Assembly (NCBI GenBank): GCA_013399015.1
Contig: VWZX01009086.1
Coordinates: forward strand, 124,001-188,000
Direction of reading: 5' to 3'
Length of the DNA stretch: 64,000 bases
From: Galbula dea
Taxonomy: Eukaryota > Chordata > Aves > Piciformes > Galbulidae
Shown: one piece after another, positions 11,951 through 25,440 of the stretch
How positions within the stretch are numbered: position 1 is the first letter of the stretch
Layout of the letters: each line of letters opens with the position of its first letter
The notes under the pieces: model-generated
Database searches by the model: none
Told to the model about the DNA's origin: nothing
Seen by the model: only the letters and a program-made list of their open reading frames with translations
Position numbers and translations under genes: made by a program

Positions 11951-14872
11951 AAAAATAATTTCTCTGACAAGTGTTTACCAAAAATCAAACCCATGTAGTC
12001 ACCAGTAAGAAAAGCAAGAAGATAAAGACCTGTGTTATCATTTTACTCTTACTTAGTCCTAAAGATGAACTGGAGGAAACACAAGAGAAATACTGGGTGG
12101 AGCATATCTTACCTGGGGTCATGTTGTGACCTGAGAATATCAGGACCTCAGGTTGCTTACACCAACAAAACCCTCAGCAGGTAAGACCCCAGGATGCCTT
12201 TTTTCTGCTCCCTGTTGGGGGAACTGAGTAAAGCAAAGAGCTGCCAGGAAGAAGGTTCAAGACTTTTATCCTGAACACCAGCAGTTTTACAGTTATTTCT
12301 CCTCTGTAAAGACTCTTTGTAACTTTTCATTGATGTTTGAGACCAGGCTCAAAGACATGTTCCATTCTGAGGCTGGACTCCAGCTTCACCAACAATATTG
12401 TGTGCAGCTTCTGCAGCTATTGCTTTCATGAGGTGTTCCTTACTTGGAGCTTTCATATATGCTTTCACCTGTAGCCACCAGTTATTCACTCCTACAGGGC
12501 AACACTGTTGTTTCCTGGCACTTCACAGATGAGAGATGTTTGTGTGACCTCCCAGAGAGCAAGGTTAGTGCTTTCTATCCAAATGCAAACAGGAACCTCA
12601 GAGACACTGGTTCAGGAGCAATGTTCTCCCACAGTGAGGACTGAAACAGCTCTGGATACAATGAGTTGTACCAGCCTCTTAAAAAGTCTGCAGAGATCTT
12701 TGTGGCCTTGGCCTTGGGGGCACAGAAGAGTTTCCCAGGCTTTGTTGTTTTTGCTGCTTCACCTCCTAAGCACAGCAAAAAGCTAAGAAAGTCTGCAAAA
12801 AGACTCGTGTTGCAGATGCTTTTAACTGGAGTGGGAAGAGTTCTTGGTTCATTCTCTGGGGCCACAGCTGAGCAACATGCTTGTCCCTGCCATTTTTCCA
12901 AGGATGTGTACGTTGCCTCATTGCAAACTAATGCCTGAAGGCATGTGTCAAGGAATCTTGCTCAACTGGCTGTCTGGATCAGTTCTGTCTTTCAACCAGT
13001 ATTGTCTGGACCTTACCCAAGATCAATCTCAGCCAGATGCTCTTCTCCAGGAGCTATTTTCCTTTAGGCAGTGAAAGATCTTTGTGATGGCTCTGGTTAC
13101 ATCTGTGGAAAATGAGATATGCACTTGGGTGTCATCTGCAAAGCCTGTAGCAGCTTAGCTCCTCTCTGAGCAGTTTCCTGGAAGTGTTGGAAAGGGATAG
13201 AGGGAGAAGATTTATAACTCTATGGTCAGGCTGCAGGTGCAGGATACTGGGAAAAAAAAATACAATTACCCATAGGGGTTTTTTTGGGGGGGGGAGGGTG
13301 TCTTGCTGAAACCAGGTTTTGTTTCAGCAAGGTATACAAGACCAGGATAGATTCACTTAGCATTTAAGGGAAGGAGAAAGAAAAATAACTCCTTACCCAC
13401 ATTTGAAATGAAAAAGCCCTTGCAAATTAATAAAGCCACAAGCAGCTGGATTAATAGTACTAGCAAATGGAAACAGGGTACACAATATAAAACTCTCTGG
13501 ATAAAAGAGAGAGAATAAAGAGTATTGTTTCTTACTGCAATATGTTTGGGCCACTATGTATTTTACATTTAATTTTACAGTGCAGAAGACATTACTGAAA
13601 GAACAGCTTTACTTGTTAATTTTCTTGTTTGCTAGAGCTGATGTATTAAAAAGGTTAATATCCCAGATTCACATTTTTCTAGCCTGACTTTTTTTTTACT
13701 CCAATCTCTCCTTCCTCATTCTTAATCTCTTTAAAAAGAAGTGATAAAAAATAGGACTTCTTTTTGACAGCCTTAGTCAGAAAACCTTCCTTTCCCTGCT
13801 GATTTTCATGCTCTACAAGCTTTGCTATCATAAACCACTTTGCATGTATTAAGAAGGAGTATTATAGTAGTTGAGGCAATTTAAGTGTATCCCATTTCAC
13901 TTGGTGAAACTAAGCAGCTTTGCATTATAACTAAGTTGAGCTAATGAGAATGTGCCTGCAGTGTCTGTTACCTGGAGCTGGAGTTAGCTCCTCATTCACC
14001 ACTGCAACCTGTGAGTTTGCAAAACGATGGCAGGAATCCTGCTGGGAGGGAGATAGGAAAATTATTATAATCTGCATTCCTCAATTGAATGAATATTTTG
14101 CTCAGCAGAGGCCTCTTGACTGCAAATAGTCTGAAATTATGTCCTGCTGTTCAAAAAGCTTGGCTTTTTTTTCTTTGAAAGGGAGCAAAAATGGCCACCT
14201 TTTCTTTAGTCAAATATTCTTTTTTAAATCAAATGTGAGTAAAGTTATTGAGAAAGAAAAAGTCATCTATATCCTCTTGGAACAGCTGTTGGACTTCAGA
14301 GTTTTGGTAGTAGGGACAAAGTGCCTAGAATTCATGAGTTTGTACTTCTATCTTAATTATTGAATTATTACATTGATGAAGCTTCTCATCTTAGCTCCCT
14401 CATCACTATATTACTGAAAAAATTCCATGTTTCCATGTTTCTTATTATGTACAAAGGAAAGCTGTATTATAGCTTGTTCATCAGAATCAGCTAATGCATG
14501 TGATGCTCTTCACTCATGTCCAGAAAGGTATCCAGAAAGGACTACAAAAACATGAGTAAAATGCCCCAAACTAACAAGAGACACCACAAGAGTAGTATGG
14601 AAAACATAACTCCACTCATGAAACTCCTTTATCTCATTAAAACTAAAAATGACACCAAGGAAAAGAAAGGTAAAGCCTGGAGATCAATAGTAGAGGTTGT
14701 TTGAATAGTCATGTTCTACTGTGGAGACAGATCCTGCAAATACACTGCTCTGCACCCTGCCTGAGAGTGCCACATGGAAGGAGGGGTGGCTCAGCTTCAC
14801 CTCCTCAAATTCTCTGTCCTTTAAGTAGAAACCAGGGAAAAATTTGAGCATAAAGGAAACTTCAGACAAAAT
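11951..14872. other. Unique sequence, no gene seen
   Basis: Several overlapping frames of 60-108 codons occur at 12444-13074 on both strands, without homology I recognise and without splice context, so I treat them as chance. The hairpin and G-run at 13285-13331 are listed separately. 13400-14870 is AT-rich with nothing recognised. Confidence 0.5.
13302..13331. repeat. 11-bp perfect hairpin next to a G-run
   Basis: CTTGCTGAAAC, an 8-base loop CAGGTTTT, then GTTTCAGCAAG. A T7 plus G9 tract lies immediately upstream at about 13279-13294. No RNA gene can be claimed from this alone. Confidence 0.75.
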
Positions 14873-15560
14873 AACCCCATGCAATGCTACAGACTTGGGG
14901 CAGAGTAGCTGGTAAGCTTCTGGGCAGAGAAGGACCTGGGGGTGTTGGTCAGGGGTGGCTGTGTGCCCAGGTGGTCAAGAAAGTCAATAGCATCCTGGCT
15001 TGGATCAAAAACAGTGTGGCCAGCAGGACCAGGGAGGTGAGAGTCCTCCTGTATTCAGCACTTGTTAAGCCACACCTCATATATTATGTTCAGTGTTGGG
15101 CCTTGAGGACATTGAGGCATTGGAGAATGTCCAGAGAAGGGCAACCAGGCTGCAGAAGGGTTTGGAGAATGTCTTATGAGAAGCAGCTGAGGGAACTGGG
15201 GTTGGTTAGTCTGAGGAAGAGGAGGCTCAGGGCAGATCTTGTCTCTCTCTACAACTACCTGAAAGGAGGTTGGAGTGAGATAGGGCTTGGTCTCTTCTCC
15301 CAAGGTACTGGTGATAGTCCAAGAGGAAATGGCCTCAAGTTGCACCAGAGGAGGTTTAGATTGGATATTAGGAACAATTTCTTCCCAGCAAGAGTTGGCT
15401 CAGGCTGCCCAGGGCAGTGGTGGAGTCACCATCCCTGGAGGGGTTTAAAAAACATCTAGATGTGGTCCTTAGGGCCATGGTTTAGTGGCATGGGGGTGAT
15501 AGGTTGATGGTTGGACTTAGCAACCTCAGAAGTCTTTTCCAGCCTTAACAATTGTGTGAC
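14873..15560 (+). mobile_element. CR1 LINE fragment, tail type B
   Basis: It starts at AACCCCATGCAA, runs through the end of ORF2 (a 191-codon frame at 14884-15459) and ends in a type B tail (GGTTGATGGTTGGACTTAGC, TTTTCCAGCC). It is a close relative of 26501-27225, and both copies begin at the same point of the element. The protein part is the terminal region of the CR1 polyprotein, not the catalytic core. Confidence 0.95.
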
Positions 15561-18500
15561 ATCAGTGCTCCACAGATAGAAACAGAGGAAATCTCAGCTT
15601 TGCAACACTCAGCTGTGTGCATGGTTGAAAGTTATCCAGATCAGGGCTCATTCTCTTGCTCATAGTGCTGGTGACTCAGTCTCTCCACCCCCAAACAAGG
15701 TGGACACATTCTCATCTGCTTCCTGGAAACTGCCTCTTCCCCATGTTGCTTCCTGAACTCTACTCTGACATTTTGTGGGACTGGGGGGAAAACCATGCTA
15801 GGGATCATGTGAACAGATGGGATGTATGAACAGGAGCCAGGGGTCAAACTCATGTCCCAGCCCTATTTTACTGCTGTGCATGTAGATGTATATGGCTTTA
15901 GGTTCGCTGATGAGTCTTAAAGGTTGGGAGGAAGATGTGGTTACTCTTGTGTGAAAGATGGCTCTCAGGAGAGCCAGCAAGTCAGGCAAAGGTGATGAGA
16001 AGGGCAGAGACAAATCTTAAACACAACCTGTTCCTCTGGAATTTAAGAAACCTTATGCTGAGTTGCTTTGGATTAAGATTCACAGCTCTGATCTACTTCT
16101 GAAGTGATGGATAGATCACTTCTGTTTTCCCTCCTCACAAAATATATCTGACAGAAGACATATTTTTTCCCACACATTAAGTCAACCTCTGAAGACATGG
16201 AAGGGCAGAATTCAACCTTCCCTACATCAAGAGACTCTCCTCCCAACCTCCAGGAGGAAGCTGAAACCTCCAGGACTTAGTCTGCACACTGTAGGCTTAG
16301 CAGAAAGCATCCAGAATCAGTTTTAAACCTTGGGTTATGCCAAATAATCCCATTTCATAAGTCATCATGTCTCTCCTTCTGTGTTTCTTCATTAAATGCA
16401 CAAGCTAGGCCTCAGTTCAGTGCAATCATCACTTATTGATTTACATCAGGGTAATTCCTAGCTTCTGGTATCTAAGTTTCTGCAGGCCTCATGGATAAAG
16501 CTAGGTGCACTTGGGTTCTTCAAAAGGTGCAAGTCAGCAAGCAACAGAATTCATCCTGGGCAATTTGGGCAGGTGAAACTCCTGGAGATTTGCAGCCAGA
16601 CAGATCATTTAGCTCATTCTTTCTGATTCACACTCTTTAAAGGAGCATATCCATTGCCTATCAAGGATAGTCTGTTCTCCAATCAATCCAATAGTGTTGC
16701 AACATTTCTCACAGCATAAACTACAAAATCCACAAACCTGAAGAATAAAACATCTCTTTGCATAATTTCCCATCCAAATTCCTGACTGTGTGCTTTAGTA
16801 GCAAGACTGTAAGCAATGTGAAAGACAGGTAGGACCTCTCAGCACTACCCATCCTCATGTAGAGGCAGATGTGCCCATAGACATTCCACCACCTTTCTGA
16901 GCTTGTATCTGAGCAAGGCTCTGTCAACAACTCTACTGAGTTTGCAGAACCCTTCATCCTGTACATCATAGATATTTAGCAGTCCAGACAAATACATCTT
17001 ATGCAAATCCCCTGAGCAGTACAAACAGCACAGGGAGGTGAAGTTCAACAACACTTTTGACATCTGAGTTTTCCACTTTGTGAGTTTGTTTCCTCACTTT
17101 GTGCTATTCACCCCTTAGTGTATACCTGTGTGTAAAAGATGTACCATTATAAAAACCAAACCAAAAGCCTACACATTAAAGCTACAATATATGCCCTAGA
17201 TGAATTTTGCTTTCTTGCCAATGTTGAGGTATGACACAGAGAGGGAACCTCACAGCTCTTCTCCATATGGATGTCTTTACAAGATCCTGCAACCACTCTA
17301 AGCTTCTGCTTTGAAATGGAGTTTGTGTTTTTATATCCATGCCCTTATTTCTGTTGAACTCTATTGCAAAACATCTCAGTAACTTCAGTAAAACTCAGAT
17401 GAAACAAAACTGTTTGGATTTTTTTTTTCCCTCATCTTCTCCTATCTGAAGTAGACATGTGGTGCCAATGGGGAAAAAAATTCTTCCTGATGAGGGATGG
17501 TGTCTTCTATTTGCTTTATCTGTATAAAGTATAATATAAAATAAAGATAAAGAAACATTTGGAGTGCAAACAGGAATACTAGCTAGAGTAGCAGAGAGGA
17601 ACAGACTGATTAGAAAGCTCTTATTCTGGTGATATCATGAGAATCCCTCCACAAAAATGAGAAAGCAGAACTCAGTTCATGTAACTCTAATTGCATCAAG
17701 TATGTGCTTCATCTGTTTTAGGTAATAGGTGTCCTGAAACCATTTTACTAGGTTGTGGAGATGTTTAATAAGAACAAATACTATTTGTAAAACTAATTAC
17801 TTTTTAAAATATGACCAAATCAAATAAAATGAGGTTAACAGAGAAAAACTTAAAAGGATTTTGCTCCCTCCCCCTCCTCAAACCAGGATGGAGCAATAAT
17901 CCTGGGGAATATTCTGCAAAAGATGAAAAACAGATGGCAATGATAGAATGAAATCAAGGTTACATGACTGCTCACTTTTCTCCTCTACTGCATGCAGCAT
18001 TATACACACCATGACAAACCTATTTTTTTCATAATGTTATGATTGATGCTGAGAATCCTGATGTATCTTTATGATCTTGCTATTTTCCTTGTCAGTTATG
18101 TGTCTGAGGCACGACTTGATATGCACATATGTCCAGACACACTCCACCACCTTCCTCAGCATGTCTGCATTTGCAGAATGCTTTCTTCTATGTTTTGGTG
18201 ATACTACAGAAAAAGGGTGATTTCATGAGGTGGCAGAGTGGTGGCAGACAAAAATCTATAGGTTGTATAGTATTTTATACAGAAACCAAAGGATAAAGTA
18301 ACTCATTTTGTTAAAATCTCACAGCTTCCAGGAAGTTCCTAGCTACCATTAGGAAGAAATCTTTTTTCATCCAACATGTTAGGTATGACTTTGGCATTCC
18401 CCTGAAGACCACAAGCCATGTGGAACACCTAAGCACATAGGTGGATAAACACCTATCCCCTCTGACCATCTCACGGACAGAGGTGAACAGGATGCTCCTC

Positions 18501-20482
18501 TCAACCCCTTTTTACCAGCCCTGAATCACATGAGGGTGATTGTAATGCACTAAACTCAAGCTTAGAAGAAATACCACAGAAAGAACTAATATGGCAAGAG
18601 AGCTCAGAGCATGGGCAGAGCTTGCTTGCTCTTGTTGGCCAGCTCACCATTTGCAGGGCTTCAAGTTGCACCAGCTCACTAAGCCCATTTATTGTGTGGC
18701 AGTTAAAAGCATGATCTCAAAGCTCTGTGTGATGCCAATCACCATTTTATCCACCTGTGGCTGTGTTGGAGCAACAAACTGGAACACAGTCTGCAATGCT
18801 AATGGTTAAATGAAACAGCCCTGAAACCTCAGGCTTCCAAGGAATACACTAACCTTTGTGTTCTTGTGCACATCAGAAAGTCCAGTACATCTGCTTCTGA
18901 GGAAGAAGACTGGGGAGGGATTCAGCTCATCTGTTCCAGTGTTTGGTCCCAAGAAGACTTTAGTGGTTACTGAAGAGACTGGTGAAGGCATAAAGCAACT
19001 CCAGGTATGCAGCTGGAAAGATCAGACATCTCTGCTGCACTGGGCTACAACTGCCTGAGCCTGGACAGAAAGAAAAGACATTTGCTGCATATTAAAATCC
19101 TGAGCAAGCAAACCCAAAAACCAACCCAGCAAACACAGACTCATTTTCCCTCTTTCAGACTGAAAGGAGAGTTTGTGCAGTAAAGCCCCAGAGATAGCAC
19201 TTGCCAGCTTAGTGTTTTGGAAGTAGTGTCTCAGTATCCTGGGAACACTGGCAGCCTGGAATCTGGATTGCAGATCAGGGGAGAAAGGGAAGGGGAAGGA
19301 AAATGACAGCCAATGTGGTTCATGACAGTAAGGACTAAACAAAATTCTCTTCCCAATAAGAGAAAATCAGCAGTTACAGGTGTTTTAAGGGGGCTACAGG
19401 GAAAAGCATGTTAAGTGTTCACAGGCAAGGGGCAATATACTGCACACACTACGGCTACTCTGCTGCCTTTTACCTTTGACACTGACCAGAAATGTGGTTT
19501 ATAGGCATTTTGTAAATGACTGGAAATACTACTTTTATCTGAGAACAACATCAGACCTATCTGGAGAAAACATTAATAGCATGTAGTGAGAATTGTTTGA
19601 CTGTTCTTGTCTTTTTTATGTTTTCTGGGGGTTTTTTTTGCATGTGTGTGACTATGTTGATTATTTCTTTGTTTGCTTCATTTTGATTTGGTTTGGTTTT
19701 TTGTTTCATTTGTGGTTTGGGTTTTTTTTTTGTTTGGTAGGTTTTCTGATCATTTGGGGTTTTTTATCTATCTATGCCTCCATATTGAAGAAATGAGACA
19801 GAGACATAAATGTGAATATTGTATTTAATTGCAAACCCTATGGTACAATTTCTAGCTTTAGGTGTGAACATATCAATTTTCTGTCAAAGTAAAGCAAGCC
19901 CCAAGGACTCTGAAATGCAGTTAAGCCCTCAAAACCATCAGTGCCAACCTGATCTGCCAAAAGACATTAACTCTGTAACAATTATGGTTAGTCAGGAAGA
20001 AATACTTCAGAGTGGAGAAGCAGAATGAAATGGAAAGGTTTCTACAGACACACTTCAGAGAATGCTCAGTTTGAGCACCTTCTACTGTGGGCAGAATCTA
20101 ACAAGTGTAGAGGCCTCTGAACACTTGAAACTAGATTTTGTTGTTGTATGTTTGATGCACCAATAAAAGAACAGAGCAATATACAAAGCAGAAACAGCAG
20201 AATCTGGTATAAATCTGTGCAATTTCTTGGCAGTGAAGTGTTTATTTCACTACAGAATTTCCATCTACATGACATAAACTACTTGGCCCAAGAGTGGTTT
20301 ACTTCTAACTGCTGTTGCCTGTATGATACATGGTTTACAGTGCTGAATTCTTTCTCATTCCATCAGAAACTCTTTTTTGTTAATAATTTATCAGATAAAT
20401 ATCTTATGATTGAGCAATTTAAAAACCGAAGGTAGATCAGTGGCAAAAAAACCCAAGAAGCATATTATAATTTGAGCTTATA
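15561..20482. other. Unique AT-rich sequence, no gene seen
   Basis: About 4.9 kb without a recognisable gene or interspersed repeat. Frames are short (up to 106 codons) and unconvincing. The T/G-rich tract at 19606-19765 is the only compositional feature. Confidence 0.5.
19606..19765. repeat. T-rich, G-spaced low-complexity tract
   Basis: Runs of T3-T9 separated by G, GG or C. The 67-codon frame through it is almost all F, W, G, C and V, which follows from composition and is not a membrane protein. Confidence 0.75.
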
Positions 20483-21312
20483 CAGACCTAGATAGGCTGA
20501 ATAGATGGGCAGAGACCAATGGGATGAGTTTTAATAAGGGTAAATGCAGAGTCCTGCATTTTGGTCGTAACAACCCCCAGCAGCGCTACAGGCTCGGGGA
20601 GGAGTGGCTGGAGAGCTGCCCAGCAGAGAAGGACCTGGGGGTTCTGGTTGACAGCCGGCTGAACATGAGTCTGCAGTGTGCCCAGGTGGCTAAGAAGGCC
20701 AATGGCATCCTGGCTTGCATCAGGAATAGTGTGACCAGTAGGAGCAGGGAGGTGATCTTGCCACTGTACACGGCACTGGTGAGGCCACACCTCGAGTACT
20801 GTGTGCAGTTTTGGGCACCGCAGTTTAGGAAGGACATTGAGCTACTAGAGAGGGTGCAGAGAAGGGCAACTAAGCTAGTCAGGGGTCTGGAAAACAGGCC
20901 TTATGAGGAGAGGCTTAGGGAGCTGGGCTTGTTTAGCCTGGAGAAGAGGAGGCTGAGGGGGGACCTTATCGCTCTCTTCAGCTACTTGAAAGGCCATTCT
21001 AGGGAGGCGGGTGTTGGCCTCTTCTCCCTTGTGACTAGTGACAGGACTAGAGGGAATGGGCTTAAGCTGAGCCAGGGTAGGTTTAGATTAGATATTAGGA
21101 AGAATTTCTTTACTGAAAGAGTGGTGAGATATTGGAATAGGCTGCCCAGGGAGGTGGTGGAGTCACCATCCCTGGAGGTTTTTAAGAAGAGGATAGATGT
21201 GTTTCTTCAGGGGATGATTTAGGGGTAAGAGTAGTGTAGGGCTATCGGTTGGACTAGATGATCTTGAGGGTCCTTTCCAACCCTAATGATTCTGTCATTC
21301 TGTGATTCTGTG
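20483..21312 (+). mobile_element. CR1 LINE, best-preserved copy, tail type A
   Basis: The element enters at a point within the reverse-transcriptase domain, just after the position of the FADD motif (the QRDLDRLNRWAE-type region), and continues to a complete 3' end. That end has the type A tail (GGGCTATCGGTTGGACTAGA, then GATCTTGAGG) and three ATTCTGTG-like units at about 21288-21312. The 830-bp copy has an uninterrupted ORF2 end, so it is probably one of the youngest insertions here. A piece of another CR1 follows directly at 21313. Confidence 0.97.
20524..21222 (+). pseudogene. Remnant of CR1 ORF2 C-terminal region (232 codons open)
   Basis: This is the 3' part of the CR1 ORF2 polyprotein, which in full-length elements supplies endonuclease and reverse transcriptase for retrotransposition. 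The endonuclease and the catalytic motifs of the reverse transcriptase are absent because the copy is 5'-truncated, so it cannot be active. Visible landmarks are NNPQQRYRLGEEWL (about residues 20-33), RPHLEYCVQFWAPQ (about 95-108), ERLRELGLFSLEKRRLRGDL (about 135-155) and FTERVVRYWNRLPREVV (about 198-214). The stop lies about 90 bases before the 3' end, which is normal for CR1. The start codon is incidental. The lack of any frameshift or stop over 699 bases indicates recent insertion. Confidence 0.85.
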
Positions 21313-21452
21313 ATCACCATCCCTGGGAGAGTTCAGAACACATGGAGCTGTGGTGCCTGGGGCCATGGTTTAGTGGTGAGCATGGCAGTGCTGGGTTGAT
21401 GGTTGGGCTCAATAATCTCAGAGGGCTTTGCCAACCAGAATTGTTCTATGAT
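21313..21452 (+). mobile_element. CR1 3' tail fragment, type C
   Basis: It begins at ATCACCATCCCTGG, directly after the tail of the preceding CR1, and ends with the type C tail (TTGGGCTCAATAATCTCAGA, then GGGCTTTGCCAACC). It is 5'-truncated to 140 bases. Two CR1 subfamilies are joined tail to head here. Confidence 0.93.
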
Positions 21453-24400
21453 CAAACTGAACCGATAATGTCCCCAAAGCCCTCTTTGAATAGCTCAGTT
21501 TCACAGAGTAAATGTTCAGCTGAAATAACTAATAAGCCATTTTAACTACTGCTCTGTAAAGTCATGCCAGGGGCAGGAACAGTAGCTTTGAAAACTTACA
21601 GGTTGACTCCAGAAAACCAACCAAGCAACCAAGCCACCCTACAATATTCTCTGCAAACACATGAGCAATCCCTGGCAAGGGGAAGAGCAGTCACATGAAG
21701 AATCCAAATGAACTTCTCTCTCAGATGTGTGAATAATGCTTTGAAAATCAGAAGGCTGATAACTGACTCTTTAGATGTCAGTGATAATTTAAAGATCTAG
21801 ACTGCAGCATGAGATCCAGTGTTTGCCATCCCTCATAGGTGTGACACAGGCAGTGAGGGAGGCAAACCAGAAAAACTCCTTAAGAGAGAGCTCTCAGGGG
21901 CTCTTGACATATCACAAATAAGTCATGCTCTGACTTTAAGGATTTTCAGCTAAGTTGATCACAAGGAAAATGAAATGTATTTTAAGGGCTGTGCTTTGAC
22001 AATCTTCATTGACTTTGAGGTTTTAGAGAAAAGGAGGGAGATTTGAAAACAGTTTTGGAGGAAAGCTGCAAAAATACAATCCTCCCTTTCCTGTAAGTGT
22101 CCTCCATGAATTAAATAACATTTTCCAGGGAAGTACTCAAGCTGCCTAAGAATAATGGTTTTGAAAGTTCTGTCATTTTATAGGCATTCTGCAGTTGCAA
22201 AAGGGACTGGTTTCCCATTTTATTTGATGAAATCTCATATTGATTATAAACAATAAGCTTCTGGAATGACAGATCTACCAATAAAAGGCACAATTCAACA
22301 TGGGATTTATGCAAATATCAATATATGTAATTACATATAACCATCACAAATGTCATCAATGTATTTATTGTGGAGAGTTTAAATTAATACATATGAAGGG
22401 AAAAATCAAATTAAGTGGGGCAAGATATTTTTCTTATTTGATTTCTAGTTGAAACCTTTGTTTTAGTGGCAATGAGAACATTGCAGATTTTTATGTATTG
22501 ACTGTCCATTTTTGATGTGCATTTACCCCCTCTACCCAAGATGAGATTCTTTGACCAACGTGTCCTTTAGACTCCATGACTATGGTCCATAGGGATCTCC
22601 ATGCCCCACAAGAGGGGAAAACAACATGGTAGATCCAACCACTTTTAGTTCTTTCCCAGAGTAAGATTTCTTTCAGCAGACTGATCACTTTTCTTGTAAA
22701 GGTGCTAGTGTTAGTGTCAACAATATTAACCTCTAAGTTGTATCACTTGTTTTTCCACATAGAACCTTCTAGCTGCTTTATTTATAAGCTGAATACACTC
22801 AGACATATCCAGGGGCTTTATCAAGAAAGAAGAAAAGGTTTTAGGGATCCAAACAGATGCAAAATTTTTAGGGAGCCAAATGCAAAGCCTTAGCTACTTT
22901 TTCAGTCCATGAAATGCTGCTGGAGCTGGGTCCTCTGTTGGTTTCCACTTGCCTCATGCTACTTAGCTCCCTTTAGAAACGAGCCAGTCAGTTCCCCACA
23001 TGTCCTGGGCACCACCCTGGCCATAGCTCACATGGACATTGCTCCCCATAGGCTGGAGGGACTAGACCTTGCCAGGCTTCACACCTTCTGTCCTACACAG
23101 TTGTTTGAGAGTAACTTATCCAGCTGTGGTCCTCACATACTTCCACATGCCCTCATCATGCACCTCCTGCCTTTTCTCCACTCACTTAGCAGAGAGACAG
23201 GAGGAGAGAAGGACTAAACAATACAGGAATAACCCATTGATGTAGATGTTTCTCTCTACTGAGAGAGTGAACTCCTTATTCATCCACTTGATGACTTAAA
23301 ACCATTTCAAAGTCTCATGAAACTGAAAGTAAAGGCCATGGTCTCTCATTAACAATTATTGCAGAGGAGTCACCTGTGCTGCATAAAGGCTTGCACTGTT
23401 CCAGGAGCTGTTCCCACTCCTACCCAAGGCAGCTAGACACTGTGCCTGGCTGTGGGCTGCACTATTGTGGAGTCCAACTGTTCAAAATCATAAGTCAAGG
23501 CAGAAGAAAAAGTAACATATGCTGCAGGTTATGTTTGTTTTTCATCATGAACTTGAGTTGGTTTACTGGTTTCCTTCTCTGAGTCTGCTTAGGTGCATTC
23601 TGTGTGTGTGTGTCTTTCAAGTGCAAGAAAACATTCTGCAGTAATCTCAGAAAAAAAAAAAGATGAAAAGCATCTCCTCTTTCTGGAAAGGCAACATTTA
23701 AAAAGAAATACTTATCTATATAGATTTTTCTTTTCTTTTTAAATTTCAGAAAACAGAAAACAACAAAACCCTTCTACATTTTAAGAGGTGACCTCTTTCT
23801 TCACACAGGAAAGTTCCTCCCCTTGAAATTATACACAAAACATTGATTATGTGCATACACCTAGTCCATTGGAATGCAAATTAAAATGAGATAGATGAAG
23901 CCATGCCAGCTGAATCATTCTTGCAGCTTCAACAGAGTGAGACAGAGGGCACTACATTTCAAAGGATACACTTTTGTCTTGTACTTATCCCTGTGACCTC
24001 TTTCAGTAGCGACTACCTGAGGTCAGTCTAAACACCAAAGGCCATGCAAACTAAGACCTAATGCACAACACTTCATTATTTGGTTTTAATGCTATTTTAA
24101 GCCCACACCCAGCTCCTGTGATTTAATAACAGAATAGTTAATGTGCATCCTTTAAAGCATTTCACATCACAGTGTTTTAACTGAAACCTATGGGAGTTAG
24201 GGTGAATAAGCTGCAGCCAGCTGGCTACATTTCCTTCCAGACATTGCTGTGAAGACAGCAGAGAGAGCAGCTGCAGCTGCTTCAATGGCAGGGAAGAGGT
24301 TTTCCTAGCAGGAAGTATCAGGGCTGCTCTGGAAGGTTCAAACCACAGTCAGAGCTGGTCCCTGCCATGAATGCCATGAAAACACATATAGAGATATAAT

Positions 24401-25440
24401 TATGTGACTAGGAATGAAGAAGAAGAAAAATAACAATACCTGAAATATTTTCACACAGATTTTTACCTCTTGGCTTCCTTCTGCCCCATGAAAATAATTT
24501 TCAGAATAACCCCAAATTTCTGAGCCTATGGCATTTGTCCAAACCTGACAATCAGCCTGCCCCAACTGGAAGCCAGAGCTTCTAGGTTTTGTATCTCTGG
24601 GGTAAACCTTTCTGACAGATTGCTTTGCAGCAGTAGCTCAGGGAAGTGCTCCAGCACAGACCTGCAGAGCTGACCATACAGACCCCAGGCTCTCCTGATG
24701 AAATCTGGGGGTTTCCATAGATTGTTTCCTTTACCTGCCACATATGTGTGAACTGCAATTGCCCTCATGGAAACAAACCTTCCATTCTCACAAATGTTGA
24801 CATTCTACATATTCAGCTGTTATTCAAAATGGTTGAGAGATGTGTGAAGCCAGGGCATGTCACCATGACCACCACACCACAACCTTCGTCGCCAGCTTCT
24901 CAGTTCCAAGTTGAATTTTAGTTGCATGATGGGATGAATTTCAAGCAGCTTGATAATTTGCCACTCAGCTTTGATAAAACATGAGTCAGACTGTTTGTAT
25001 CACAGTGCAGAGGTTAGTAAATGCACTGTGCTAGTGTGTCCACATGTTAAAACAAGCATAAACCTCCAGTTTCTCCTGTCAAGCAAGAAGTGGCATCAGC
25101 ATTCCACGCTGAGCAATGTGTTACTACAGTGTCACCCTGGTGCAGTGTCTGCACTAAGGAAGTTACAACATGTCAACAAAATTCTCAAACTAAAACTACA
25201 CTGAAAAAAGGTGTGAAATGTGCAGTACATCACTGGAGGCAGCAGGCTGAAATAAGAAGGTTCTATTGTAATAAATGTTTTATAAGGAAAAGAAGAATAA
25301 AATAATCCTGAAAAACCTTTCTGCAAGTGCTCTCCAGCAGTGGTCTGCACAGCAAACACAACTGCCTTTATACCTGAGTGCTCTTCAAAGTACCAACAAG
25401 AGCATGTATAGACCTTTAGTCCACCATGTTCCATATAGAG
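21453..25440. other. Unique AT-rich sequence, no gene seen
   Basis: About 4 kb. A 102-codon frame at 22909-23217 is the longest; its composition and lack of any recognisable domain make it unconvincing. No repeat tails are seen. Confidence 0.5.

Noticed and set aside
12444..13074. Cluster of overlapping frames on both strands
   Set aside because: Several frames of 60-108 codons overlap in different phases. None dominates and none resembles a known protein.
14873..15459. A host gene encoding the 191-codon frame
   Set aside because: The sequence is the end of CR1 ORF2, matching other CR1 copies in the window and followed by a CR1 tail.
19593..19796. 67-codon very hydrophobic frame resembling a membrane protein
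   Set aside because: It is the translation of a T/G low-complexity tract.
22909..23217. 102-codon plus-strand frame in unique sequence
   Set aside because: Its start looks hydrophobic like a signal peptide, but nothing else supports a gene and composition is ordinary for the region.
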